Part shown: positions 1 through 6,142 of the stretch, piece after piece
Numbering within the stretch: the stretch's first letter is position 1
Layout of the letters: every line of letters starts with the position of its first letter
Assembly: GCA_002404345.1 (NCBI GenBank)
Contig: DHJN01000033.1
Span: 1 to 7,594, forward strand
Reading direction: 5' to 3'
Source of the DNA: Actinobacteria bacterium UBA4719
GTDB taxonomy: Bacteria; Actinomycetota; Actinomycetes; Actinomycetales; Dermatophilaceae
Length of the DNA stretch: 7,594 nucleotides
Notes under the pieces: generated by a model
What the model was told of the DNA's origin: nothing
The model's database searches: none
Seen by the model: the letters and a program-made list of their open reading frames with translations, nothing else
Made by a program: the position numbers and the translations under genes

Positions 1-321
1 CGGGCCCAGCCGGGCCCGGGCCCGGCTCAGCGCCTCCTCCGAAGGCAAAACGACCGTGACCCCCTGAGCGGCCCACGACATCGTCCCGGCGAGCTTGCGC
101 ATCACCCGGCCGCCGCCCATATCCATGAACAACGCCAACGCCAGCACGTAGTACACAACCAGCCACGACGGCAGCATCCGTGTCCGCTGCTCCCGCGCAC
201 CCGACGCCTCGATGACCGCCTCAACCGTTGCTCGCGGGAACGCCCGCGCCAACAGCCCTACCGAGACCCGGTCACCCAGAGCGTCCTCGTCCTTCAGTAC
301 CTTCTGTCCCGCACGGCCCAT
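1..321 (-). CDS. IS4-family transposase, N-terminal part (runs off the window edge)
   Basis: This is the first 107 codons of a DDE transposase of the IS4 family, which cuts and pastes its own insertion sequence. The ATG is at 321 on the minus strand, and the frame stays open to base 1, where the window cuts it. The visible part matches the N-terminal domain typical of IS4 transposases. It has SVGLLARAFPRATVEAVIE (about residues 20-38), then REQRTRMLPSWLVVYYVLAL (about 44-63), a short segment with VMRKL, and PSEEALSRARARLG near the window edge. The catalytic DDE core would lie to the left and is not visible, so completeness cannot be judged. No strong ribosome binding site precedes the ATG; only a weak GGGTG is present. 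Family assignment is from recognised motifs and is quite secure. Confidence 0.88.
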   Translation of the reverse strand, partial: MGRAGQKVLKDEDALGDRVSVGLLARAFPRATVEAVIEASGAREQRTRMLPSWLVVYYVLALALFMDMGGGRVMRKLAGTMSWAAQGVTVVLPSEEALSRARARLGP

Positions 322-330
322 GCACCCAAA

Positions 331-522
331 CTACACCCATGTAACCTTAAGTTGAAGGTATTGGCGTCGGCCCTGGGTCTGGCGTGGCTGCGCGCGCCTG
401 GTTGTACCTCCCCTTGTCTTGCCCTGGGCTCTCGGCTGAGCACCTGCATAGTCGTAGTACGAGTAGGCGTCAGTCTGCTTCTGTGCGAGGCGGTTGAGCA
501 CCACGCCTAGGCTAGGCATCAC
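331..522 (-). pseudogene. C-terminal tail of a polysaccharide-biosynthesis tyrosine kinase (Wzc/CpsD-like), truncated
   Basis: The minus-strand reading frame encodes PSLGVVLNRLAQKQ followed by DAYSYYDYAG, then a basic, Gln/Arg-rich tail. A GVVLN beta-strand followed by a tyrosine cluster is how bacterial tyrosine kinases (BY-kinases) of capsule and exopolysaccharide export typically end; the clustered tyrosines are autophosphorylation sites. Four tyrosines lie at residues 20, 22, 23 and 25 of this frame. The Walker A and B kinase core and membrane segments are absent. Upstream in frame there is a stop at 535-537, and I find no kinase sequence beyond it. The last residues (YLQLKVTWV) are read from what looks like the IS4-like element end, so the original C-terminus has been replaced. 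This is probably a non-functional remnant. The fragment is short, so the assignment rests on one motif pattern. Confidence 0.55.
342..360. repeat. Short inverted repeat at the presumed IS4-like element end
   Basis: ACCTT (344-348) and AAGGT (355-359) form a 5-bp inverted repeat around the 6-base spacer AAGTTG, 21 bases upstream of the IS4-type transposase start. The AT-rich patch differs from its surroundings. It sits where the terminal inverted repeat of the IS would be expected, and where the kinase-like tail to its right stops resembling its family. The outer end of the IS and the partner repeat are outside the window, so the exact boundary is inferred. Confidence 0.35.
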
Positions 523-882
523 GCGGGGCTCGATTCAGGTGGTGACTCGAGGCCCGTAAGGTTCTCACTCTGGCGATCATCGCCATGGTGGCTCTCTGTG
601 CGCTGCAGTGTGGGGATCTTTACCGGCTTCGAGGTCCAGGGCTCCTGATTCCCTATGGGGGATCGGCTGTCAAGTGTTGGTCGTGGACCTGGGGTTGACG
701 GGCTAACGGACGCTGACCGTTGATGGGGTCAAGGCCATTCCTCGACGGCCATTGTGTACCGGTGCTCGTCGGTGTCAACGTCGTTCATGCTCGCTGCGCT
801 GCGCGTGCTCCACGTTTGACACCTCCCACGCGCCGGCGCGGGGCAGCCTGGATCGAGCAATGGCCATCCACGCCTTGGCTGT
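523..882. other. Gene-free stretch with palindromes
   Basis: I see no convincing gene here: the reading frames are short and resemble nothing I recognise. It contains a perfect 15-base palindrome with a one-base centre at 571-585 (TGGCGAT-C-ATCGCCA). AACGG/CCGTT is an inverted repeat with a 7-base spacer at 705-721. A perfect 12-base palindrome, CGCGCCGGCGCG, lies at 829-840. Part of this stretch is probably the 3' non-coding end of the IS110-type element whose transposase stops at 916. The rest is probably leftover host DNA between two insertion sequences. Confidence 0.4.
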
Positions 883-905
883 CACCGCGGTGGTCATCCG
901 CGGTG
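883..905 (-). terminator. Hairpin just after the IS110 transposase stop, candidate terminator
   Basis: CACCGCGG (883-890) and CCGCGGTG (898-905) form a perfect 8-bp stem with a 7-base loop, starting 10 bases downstream of the minus-strand stop codon at 916-918. There is no U-tract, so it would be a non-canonical terminator of the kind often proposed in actinobacteria. It could instead be a structural element of the IS110 right end. Confidence 0.4.
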
Positions 906-915
906 TCCGGCTACA

Positions 916-2364
916 TCAAGAGGGCACGGGTTCCTTGACCTGTTCAAGGGTGGTGTTGGACGATCGATGGTGGGGAAGGTCGCCTCGGTCGCTGGCGCCT
1001 TCGTAGCCTGGCTGCACCTGTCCCGCGCGGACTCGTTGAGGGGCCTTCCCCGCCTTCGTCGTCTTGGTGCTGCGGCGCCGTGCCCGCACCAACGGTGGGA
1101 CGGTCCACTGCTGGGCGATGATCGTCTTGGCTGCCCCGGCGGTGACGGGCTCGCCGTTGATGTCACACACGACGTAGGGCATGCCGCGGGCCATCACCGC
1201 CCAGGCGCGCTCGGCCAGGTGCGCCGCCACGACACACAACGCTTTGACGTGATTGGCGCCGCATTCGACGATCTGGGTGTAGTAAATCTTCGCCAGCTGA
1301 GGGTCTTGTTTGCGGGCGGTATCGGCCGCCCGGAAGAACGTGGCCCGCAGCAGGGATGACCCGGCCTTGGACATGGGTTGTCCCTTGCGGTCGGTGTTCC
1401 CGGTCTCGCTGGCCCGCGGTGCCAACCCGGCGTAGGACTTGAACTGGGCACCGGTGGGAAAGCGTCCGGCCCGCCCGATCGCCGCGGCCAGAACGGGTCC
1501 GCCGACCTCGGCGATCCCTGGCAGGGACCGGGCCAGCTGGCCGTGATCGGCCCACCGGTAGGCCTCCTCCCGTCGCGCTGCGTGGACCACGAGCTCAGCC
1601 TGGATCGCCTTCAACAGTCGAACTTCGGTGACGACCTCGGCGGCCAGGTCGGCCCACGCGATCGCGGGGTGATCCCCGTACAGCTCGACCGCTGTCGCGG
1701 CGGCGTGGCGCCACGCCTCGGCCCGCTCGGCGCCGTGATGGTTGTGCGAGGCCTTGACGATCAGCGACGTCAACCTGGCTGGGCCAGCCTTGAGCAGGGC
1801 CCGCGGGTCGGCCCACCGTTCCAGCACGGCCAGGTCGCCGACACCCAGGTCCTGGGTCAACGGGGTCAGCGGCAGCAGCTGACGGACCAGGTCCTTGATC
1901 CGCGTCTTGTGCTCACTGGCGGCCCGGGTCAACCGGTCACAGGCCCGCACCCGCCGGTCCAACGCGGCGTGCTCGGCATCGGCCAGCTCCAAGGGGAGCA
2001 ACCCCCCGGGTGCGATCAACGGCAACCGGGCCAACGTCTCAGCGTCGATGCCGTTGCTCTTGGCATGCTTGGACAGGAACCGGCGCAGGTCGGCGGACTT
2101 GGCGCTGGAGACCCGAAACACCAGGTGGCCGCGGGAGGCGAAGAACACCGCCACCGGCAGCCATGCCGGGCCGGTCGGCTCCAGGACAACCTCCAACACC
2201 GTCCCGGGCGGGGCGCCCCGGCTGGCGGCGTCCTCGATCCGGGTCAGGCTGGCCATCGTAGGTTCACACCGTCTGCGGCACACCTGCGCTCCGGTCTCGT
2301 CCAGCACCCGCACCGTATGCGAGCTCGCGATCCCCAGGTCGATACCAACCAGTCGTCGTACCAT
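916..2364 (-). CDS. IS110-family transposase (DEDD recombinase)
   Basis: This 482-aa protein has the IS110 architecture. An N-terminal RuvC-like DEDD domain (about residues 1-160) contains IDLG with D9, LEPTGPAW with E62, and SNGIDAETLARLP with D107. A central helical region follows. The C-terminal transposase domain (about 278-395) contains LPGIAEVGGP, SYAGLAPR and SKAGSSLLR. Ser332 in the SKAG motif is the likely conserved nucleophile of this family. IS110 enzymes insert a circular intermediate at specific targets, guided in studied members by a bridge RNA from the element's non-coding end. Where the family usually has DxxD, this protein has N104-G-I-D107, so one expected acidic residue is Asn. 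A basic tail after residue 400 (RARRRSTKTTKAGK) is longer than in many relatives. The ATG at 2364 is set by a strong GGAGGTGG site 7 bases upstream. The frame is intact, and the long antisense frames over it are GC-rich shadows. Confidence 0.93.
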   Translation of the reverse strand: MVRRLVGIDLGIASSHTVRVLDETGAQVCRRRCEPTMASLTRIEDAASRGAPPGTVLEVVLEPTGPAWLPVAVFFASRGHLVFRVSSAKSADLRRFLSKHAKSNGIDAETLARLPLIAPGGLLPLELADAEHAALDRRVRACDRLTRAASEHKTRIKDLVRQLLPLTPLTQDLGVGDLAVLERWADPRALLKAGPARLTSLIVKASHNHHGAERAEAWRHAAATAVELYGDHPAIAWADLAAEVVTEVRLLKAIQAELVVHAARREEAYRWADHGQLARSLPGIAEVGGPVLAAAIGRAGRFPTGAQFKSYAGLAPRASETGNTDRKGQPMSKAGSSLLRATFFRAADTARKQDPQLAKIYYTQIVECGANHVKALCVVAAHLAERAWAVMARGMPYVVCDINGEPVTAGAAKTIIAQQWTVPPLVRARRRSTKTTKAGKAPQRVRAGQVQPGYEGASDRGDLPHHRSSNTTLEQVKEPVPS

Positions 2365-2370
2365 TTCATC

Positions 2371-2378
2371 CCACCTCC
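2371..2378 (-). promoter_or_regulatory. Ribosome binding site of the IS110 transposase
   Basis: On the minus strand GGAGGTGG lies 6 bases before the ATG at 2364 (GGATGAA-type spacer region), close to a perfect Shine-Dalgarno sequence. It fixes the start of the transposase. Confidence 0.75.
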
Positions 2379-2379
2379 G

Positions 2380-2640
2380 TTATCGGACACCGAACTGCCA
2401 CTCCGGTCGACCGAGCGGGCAACGCCATGACCACGGGTCCCAAGGTGGCAAGTCATCACTGACAACGGCTCCCACTCATGTGCTGCAAACGAGCCCAGCC
2501 TCTGATGGGCCGGCTCACTTCCCTCATCCGGGGCATCCGTGGCCAGCCAGCGATGGCAATCAGGAGTACGAGGCAACGAACGACACGTAGCCGCCGATCC
2601 TCAGACATATTCTCGACGCCACTCACCGGACAAGCCGGGA
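2380..2640 (-). ncRNA. Candidate IS110 bridge-RNA region (5' non-coding end of the element)
   Basis: The 318 bases between the IS110 transposase start and the next IS end (2682) hold no convincing gene. In IS110-group elements the non-coding end upstream of the recombinase encodes a bridge RNA whose two internal loops pair with target and donor DNA. Visible here, read on the minus strand, are a hairpin at 2427-2456 and a second at 2491-2516. The first has ATGA + CCAC against GTGGTCAT, with a 4-base bulge and a 10-base loop. The second has GAGCC/GGCTC with an inner GCC/GGC pair. A near-palindrome lies at 2401-2415. A weak promoter-like pair, TTGTCC (2628-2633) and GAATAT (2607-2612) with a 15-base spacer, precedes them. 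The RNA ends and loop assignments are not determined; position and structure are the only evidence. Confidence 0.33.
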
Positions 2641-2682
2641 TGCACATTGCAACCCTGGAACCCCGAGGCGATCAACCCCGGA

Positions 2683-2700
2683 GCCCCTTACATGACATGG
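2683..2700 (+). repeat. Left terminal inverted repeat of the large IS
   Basis: GCCCCTTACATGACATGG is the exact reverse complement of 5080-5097. Similarity ends on both sides of this block, although one further outer base pair at 2681/5099 also matches. Confidence 0.9.
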
Positions 2701-2756
2701 ATGACGTAGTCGTTGCTTCTGCAGTCGGTTGACCTGGTCTTTCACCGTTTTGGGGC

Positions 2757-2785
2757 TTGCTTTCTCGCCCATTATGGGAGATAAT
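2757..2785 (+). promoter_or_regulatory. Promoter of the large transposase, with a palindrome in the spacer
   Basis: TTGCTT (2757-2762) and GATAAT (2780-2785) are separated by exactly 17 bases, a good sigma-70-type arrangement in an AT-rich island within GC-rich DNA. A perfect 11-base palindrome, CCCAT-T-ATGGG (2768-2778), sits between them where a repressor would block polymerase. Transcription would start near 2792, upstream of the ATG at 2820. This argues against a TTG start at 2757. Confidence 0.6.
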
Positions 2786-2819
2786 TAATGCAAGATTGCA
2801 ACTCGCATCGGGGGTGGGC

Positions 2820-5060
2820 ATGATGACGGTGATGACTGCCCAGCTGCCCCTTCCGGTGGCCCTTGTGGCCGGTGCCGGGAGCATCGGTGAGGCTGTCGCG
2901 CTCGTGGAAGACGGCGACGGTGGCCGGGTGTTCCTGCGCGGCGAGCTGGTCTACGCCTGGTCGGTCGGGGACGTCGCTTTGCGTCGGCTGGCCGCGGTGC
3001 AGGTGGTGGCGATCAAGGCCGCGCGGGTCGCCGACGTGGCTGCCGCGTTCGAAGTTGATGCCGGGACTCTGTGGCGCTGGGGTCAGCAGTTATCCGCTAC
3101 GGGAGTGGCCGGCTTGGTCCCGGACAAGCGGGGTCCCAGGGGTCCGTCGCGGTTGACCGATGACATGGTCGTCGACATCCGGGCCCGCCGCAGCGGCGGG
3201 GCGTCGCTGCGGGTGATCGCCACTGCGGTCGGGGTCTCCACCGACACCGTTCGCCGGGCCCTACCGGCACCAGCTCCCGTGCTGGCAGCCGAGGTGGTGG
3301 CACCCACCCACGAGGTGCAGCCCCACACCGACTTGCCGGTGCTACCGCCGCCGGCGGACCGCTCAGCCCAGCGGGCGGCGGCTCGCTGGGGACAGCTCAC
3401 CGCCGCGGAACCGGTGTTCACCCCCGCCGCAAGGGTGCCATTGGCTGGGCTGCTGCTGGCGATCCCCGCACTGGAGGCCACCGGGCTACTGGACTGTGCG
3501 ACAACGGTTTTCGGGTGTCTGCGTAACGGGTTCTACGGCCTGGACACGATGCTGGTCGAGGGCGTGTTGCGGGCCCTGGCCGGGGAGCCACGCGCCGAAG
3601 GATCCACCCGGGTCGACCCGGTCGCGTTGGGCAGGGTCCTGGGGTTGGACCGGGCCCCGGAGGTCAAGACCATCCGCCGCAAGATCACCGCACTGGCCGC
3701 CACCGGGCGGGCCGAGGAGCTCCTGGCCGCAATGGCCGCCCGCCACGTGGCTCGCCTGGATGGCATAAACCCGGACCTGATGGCGGTGTTCTATGTTGAC
3801 GGGCACGTCCGCGCCTACCAAGGAGGGCGCAAGGTCGCCAAGACTCACCTTTCCCGGCTGCGGTTCCCCGCCCCCGCAACGGTGGAAACGTGGGTCTCGG
3901 ACGCGTCCGGGGACCCGGTCCTGGTCGTCATGGCCGAACCCGGCGCGTCCCTGGCGATGGAGCTACGCCGACTGCTCCCCGACCTGCGCAGGGCCGTCGG
4001 TGACGACCGCCGGGTCCTGGTCGGGTTCGACCGCGGCGGTTGGTCCCCGGCCCTGTTCGCCCACATGGATGCGGAAGGCTTTGATGTGCTGACCTGGCGC
4101 AAGGGCCTCGCCGACGACGTCGACCAGGGGCTGTTCGCCGACCTCACCTACCTGGATGAGACCGGGCGCACCCACCAGTGGCGGGTCGCGGACACCGCCG
4201 TGGACCTGCCCGCAGGCGACGATCAGGTGTTCACCATGCGGCAGGTCACCCTGAGCGTGGCCAACAACAAGGCTGGTAGGGAAACCCGCGGGCAGGCCAG
4301 CACCCGACAGATCCACATCCTGACCACCCGCACCGACCTTGCCGCCGGTGAGGTCATCTACCGGATGGGCTCGCGGTGGCGGCAGGAGAACTACTTCCGC
4401 TACGCCCGGATGCACTTCGACCTCGACTCCCACGACGCGTACGCGACCACCGACGACGACCCCGCGCGTCTGGTCCCCAACCCGGCCAAGAAGAAGGCCC
4501 ACAAACAGGTCCTGGCCGCCAGGGCGCGCTACGAGCGGGCACTTGCGGCCACCGACGCCGCGATGCTGCAAGCGGTGTCCCCACCACCGGGTCAAACCGT
4601 GCTGATCACCAACCAGGCCCACGACGGCCTCACCGCCGACCTCCGCCAGGCCGGCGCCGACCTGGACACCGCCCAGACCACTCACCGAGCGGTCCCGACC
4701 CGCCTACCGCTGTCCGAGGTCAACCCCGGCCAACAGGTCCTGGACGTACAGACCAAGCTCATCACCCACGCCATCCGCATCGCCGCGTTCAACACCGCCA
4801 CCGCCCTGGCCCGAGCCATCCGCGTCCACACCGGCTACGCCCGCGCCAACCACGAGGCACACACCCTGGTCCGCCAGGCCCTCACCGGAAGCGGCGACAT
4901 CGACCCCGGCAACGGCATCCTGACTGTGCGCCTTGACCCCCTGCCTACAGGGCGCGCCACCGCCGCCATCGCGCAACTGTGTGAACACCTCACCGCCACC
5001 CAAACCCGTTACCCCGGCACCGACCTCATCCTGCGCTACGAGGTCAAAAACCGCCCCTGA
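2820..5060 (+). CDS. Large DDE-type transposase (about 746 aa), family not named
   Basis: This is the only gene of the TIR-bounded element and presumably its transposase. Counting from the ATG at 2820, helix-turn-helix-like segments lie at about residues 65-91 (ADVAAAFEVDAGTLWRWGQQ) and 135-148 (AVGVSTDTVRRAL). A Pro/Ala-rich linker follows. The catalytic core shows three spaced acidic motifs: YVDGHVRAYQGG with D327, VGFDRGGWSP with D404 and RWRQENYFRYARMHFDLD with E523, as in IS4-like DDE enzymes with a RWxxENxF glutamate motif. A long Lys/Arg/Ala-rich helical region (about 550-610) and a C-terminal domain follow. At 746 aa it is about twice the usual IS transposase length. The frame also opens at a TTG at 2757, but that is the -35 box. 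The ATG at 2820 has a G-rich stretch (GGGGGTGGG) just upstream. Codon use is extremely GC-rich, clearly more so than in the two genes to its right. Confidence 0.85.
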   Translation: MMTVMTAQLPLPVALVAGAGSIGEAVALVEDGDGGRVFLRGELVYAWSVGDVALRRLAAVQVVAIKAARVADVAAAFEVDAGTLWRWGQQLSATGVAGLVPDKRGPRGPSRLTDDMVVDIRARRSGGASLRVIATAVGVSTDTVRRALPAPAPVLAAEVVAPTHEVQPHTDLPVLPPPADRSAQRAAARWGQLTAAEPVFTPAARVPLAGLLLAIPALEATGLLDCATTVFGCLRNGFYGLDTMLVEGVLRALAGEPRAEGSTRVDPVALGRVLGLDRAPEVKTIRRKITALAATGRAEELLAAMAARHVARLDGINPDLMAVFYVDGHVRAYQGGRKVAKTHLSRLRFPAPATVETWVSDASGDPVLVVMAEPGASLAMELRRLLPDLRRAVGDDRRVLVGFDRGGWSPALFAHMDAEGFDVLTWRKGLADDVDQGLFADLTYLDETGRTHQWRVADTAVDLPAGDDQVFTMRQVTLSVANNKAGRETRGQASTRQIHILTTRTDLAAGEVIYRMGSRWRQENYFRYARMHFDLDSHDAYATTDDDPARLVPNPAKKKAHKQVLAARARYERALAATDAAMLQAVSPPPGQTVLITNQAHDGLTADLRQAGADLDTAQTTHRAVPTRLPLSEVNPGQQVLDVQTKLITHAIRIAAFNTATALARAIRVHTGYARANHEAHTLVRQALTGSGDIDPGNGILTVRLDPLPTGRATAAIAQLCEHLTATQTRYPGTDLILRYEVKNRP

Positions 5061-5079
5061 CCTCACAAAATTGATCGCA

Positions 5080-5097
5080 CCATGTCATGTAAGGGGC
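5080..5097 (-). repeat. Right terminal inverted repeat of the large IS
   Basis: CCATGTCATGTAAGGGGC is the exact reverse complement of the left repeat at 2683-2700. It begins 19 bases after the transposase stop codon (5058-5060) and ends 52 bases before the epimerase start. Confidence 0.9.
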
Positions 5098-5131
5098 CCT
5101 GAGGTCCCCTCTCAAGACTCAGAATCCAACA

Positions 5132-5137
5132 GAAAGG
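5132..5137 (+). promoter_or_regulatory. Weak ribosome binding site of the epimerase gene
   Basis: GAAAGG lies 12 bases before the ATG at 5150. This is a longer spacing than usual, but no better start or site is present nearby. I see no convincing promoter in the 52 bases between the IS end and the gene. Confidence 0.4.
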
Positions 5138-5149
5138 CAATAATCCACG

Positions 5150-6142
5150 ATGAATGTTGACATAGCAGGCTTGTCCGTCGTAGTCACAGGAGGTTCCGGT
5201 TTCATCGGCACCCATCTCGTCGAAGCCCTCGCTGGGCGGGGGGCTGTTGTTACGAATCTCGACCGCGTTCCACCCAAACTGGTCAAGCATGCTGAGTACT
5301 GGCGGGTATGTGACTTGTTGGACCGTGATTCAGTGCTTGCGGAACTCCGTGCGGCGCGACCGCGGGTGGTTTTCAATCTTGCCGCGCTTACGGACATCTC
5401 ACAGGGACCAGAAGCGCTCATGGTCAACACGGGAGGACTGTTGAACGTCATCGACGCCATCCGGGGGGTCGACAACGGCTGCCTCCTTATTCACACATCC
5501 ACGCAGCTGGTGATGCGACCTGGTCATGAACCCAAACATCCGCTCGACTTCGCTCCCTATTCTGACTACGGCGCGAGCAAAGCCGAGTCCGAACTGATCC
5601 TTCACGAGCACGGAATGGATCTGGATTGGGTCACTGTACGGCCAACCAACGTGTGGGGCCCGTGGCATCCGACATTCGCGAAACAGATCTGGCGTTACAT
5701 CGACCGCGGCTTATATATGCACCCAAATGGTCGTGATCCGCGTCGCTCCTACGGCTACGTCGCAAATGTCGTTTTCCAGCTGCTACGGGTGGTCGAGGCT
5801 GAAAGATCGGAGGTGACTCATCAGACTTTCTACGTCGGTGATGAGCCGATCGCGTCCTCGGTGTGGTTGGACAGTTTCAGTCTTTCCCTGCGTGGGAAGC
5901 CTGTACGGCGTGTTCCCAGCGGTCTGCTTAAGGCGGCTGCATTCGCTGGTGAGATTTCCGGCCGTTTCGGCGGCCCCTCGCCTATTAACTACGGTCGGCT
6001 CTACCGCATGACGACGGACTACGCAGTCCCGATGGAGCCGACGTTCGCGATCCTGGGGCACGGTCCCGTGAGCCTTGGCGAAGGAGTCAAGGCCACCGTC
6101 GAGTGGATACGGTCGACCGCACCCGAGACTCAAACCCGTTGA
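5150..6142 (+). CDS. NAD(P)-dependent epimerase/dehydratase (extended SDR), probably nucleotide-sugar modifying
   Basis: This 330-aa cytosolic enzyme belongs to the extended short-chain dehydrogenase/reductase group. The N-terminal Rossmann fold has TGGSGFIG (residues 13-20, GxxGxxG), which binds the dinucleotide, followed by D38 in VVTNLDRV. FNLAALTD (75-82) is the usual NAA-type strand. The active site has HTST (115-118) and the Y140-GAS-K144 catalytic pair. RPTNVWGPWHP (164-174) matches the family's RPxNvYGP substrate motif. Length is normal and the C-terminal substrate domain appears complete. Members act on UDP-, GDP- or dTDP-sugars (4-epimerases, 4,6-dehydratases, reductases); the exact reaction cannot be read from the sequence. 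The glycosyltransferase follows with an overlap, suggesting a shared glycan pathway. Its start lies only 52 bases from the IS end, so its transcription may now depend on IS-derived or read-through activity. Confidence 0.9.
   Translation: MNVDIAGLSVVVTGGSGFIGTHLVEALAGRGAVVTNLDRVPPKLVKHAEYWRVCDLLDRDSVLAELRAARPRVVFNLAALTDISQGPEALMVNTGGLLNVIDAIRGVDNGCLLIHTSTQLVMRPGHEPKHPLDFAPYSDYGASKAESELILHEHGMDLDWVTVRPTNVWGPWHPTFAKQIWRYIDRGLYMHPNGRDPRRSYGYVANVVFQLLRVVEAERSEVTHQTFYVGDEPIASSVWLDSFSLSLRGKPVRRVPSGLLKAAAFAGEISGRFGGPSPINYGRLYRMTTDYAVPMEPTFAILGHGPVSLGEGVKATVEWIRSTAPETQTR

Larger units (their letters stand above)
883..2682 (-). mobile_element. IS110-family insertion sequence, approximate extent
   Basis: The element consists of the intact DEDD transposase plus non-coding flanks. 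IS110-group elements often lack clear terminal inverted repeats, and I found no matching pair at the two sides, so the ends given are only practical limits. They are the hairpin beyond the transposase stop on one side and the neighbouring IS terminus on the other. The right flank may have been trimmed by insertion of that neighbour. The true left limit could lie anywhere in 540-915. Confidence 0.4.
2683..5097 (+). mobile_element. Complete 2.4-kb insertion sequence with 18-bp perfect inverted repeats
   Basis: Perfect 18-bp inverted repeats (2683-2700 and 5080-5097) flank a single large DDE-type transposase gene and its promoter. The gene starts 119 bases inside the left repeat and ends 19 bases inside the right one, a compact IS layout. 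No target-site duplication is visible whichever base is taken as the tip, so its flanks may have been rearranged after insertion, for instance by adjacent deletion. I do not recognise a named IS for this pair of ends. Confidence 0.85.

Noticed and set aside
720..1006. Two short overlapping plus-strand frames in the gene-poor left region
   Set aside because: Arg/Pro/Ala-rich shadow-like composition, no motif or ribosome binding site, and partial overlap with the IS110 gene and its end hairpin.
1378..2430. 350-aa open frame antisense to the IS110 transposase
   Set aside because: Its sequence is Gly/Pro/Gln/Arg-rich without recognisable motifs and mirrors a well-supported gene; long antisense frames are expected in GC-rich DNA.
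2456..2647. Possible small membrane protein (63 aa, minus strand, with MSEDRRLRVVRCLVLLIAIAGW)
   Set aside because: It has a hydrophobic stretch, but there is no good ribosome binding site at GTG or ATG starts and no family match. It lies in the presumed non-coding structured end of the IS110 element.
3963..4685. 240-aa open frame antisense to the large transposase
   Set aside because: Low-complexity Gly/Val composition, no motif and full overlap with a clear coding gene.
5071..5100. TTGATC as a -35 box for the epimerase
   Set aside because: No acceptable -10 hexamer occurs 16-18 bases downstream; the region there is the GC-rich tip of the IS terminal repeat.
2661..5108. CCCCGAGG (2661-2668) and CCCTGAGG (5097-5104) as a target-site duplication
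   Set aside because: They differ at one base, and the left copy is separated from the IS end by 14 bases while the right overlaps the repeat tip, so the geometry is wrong.
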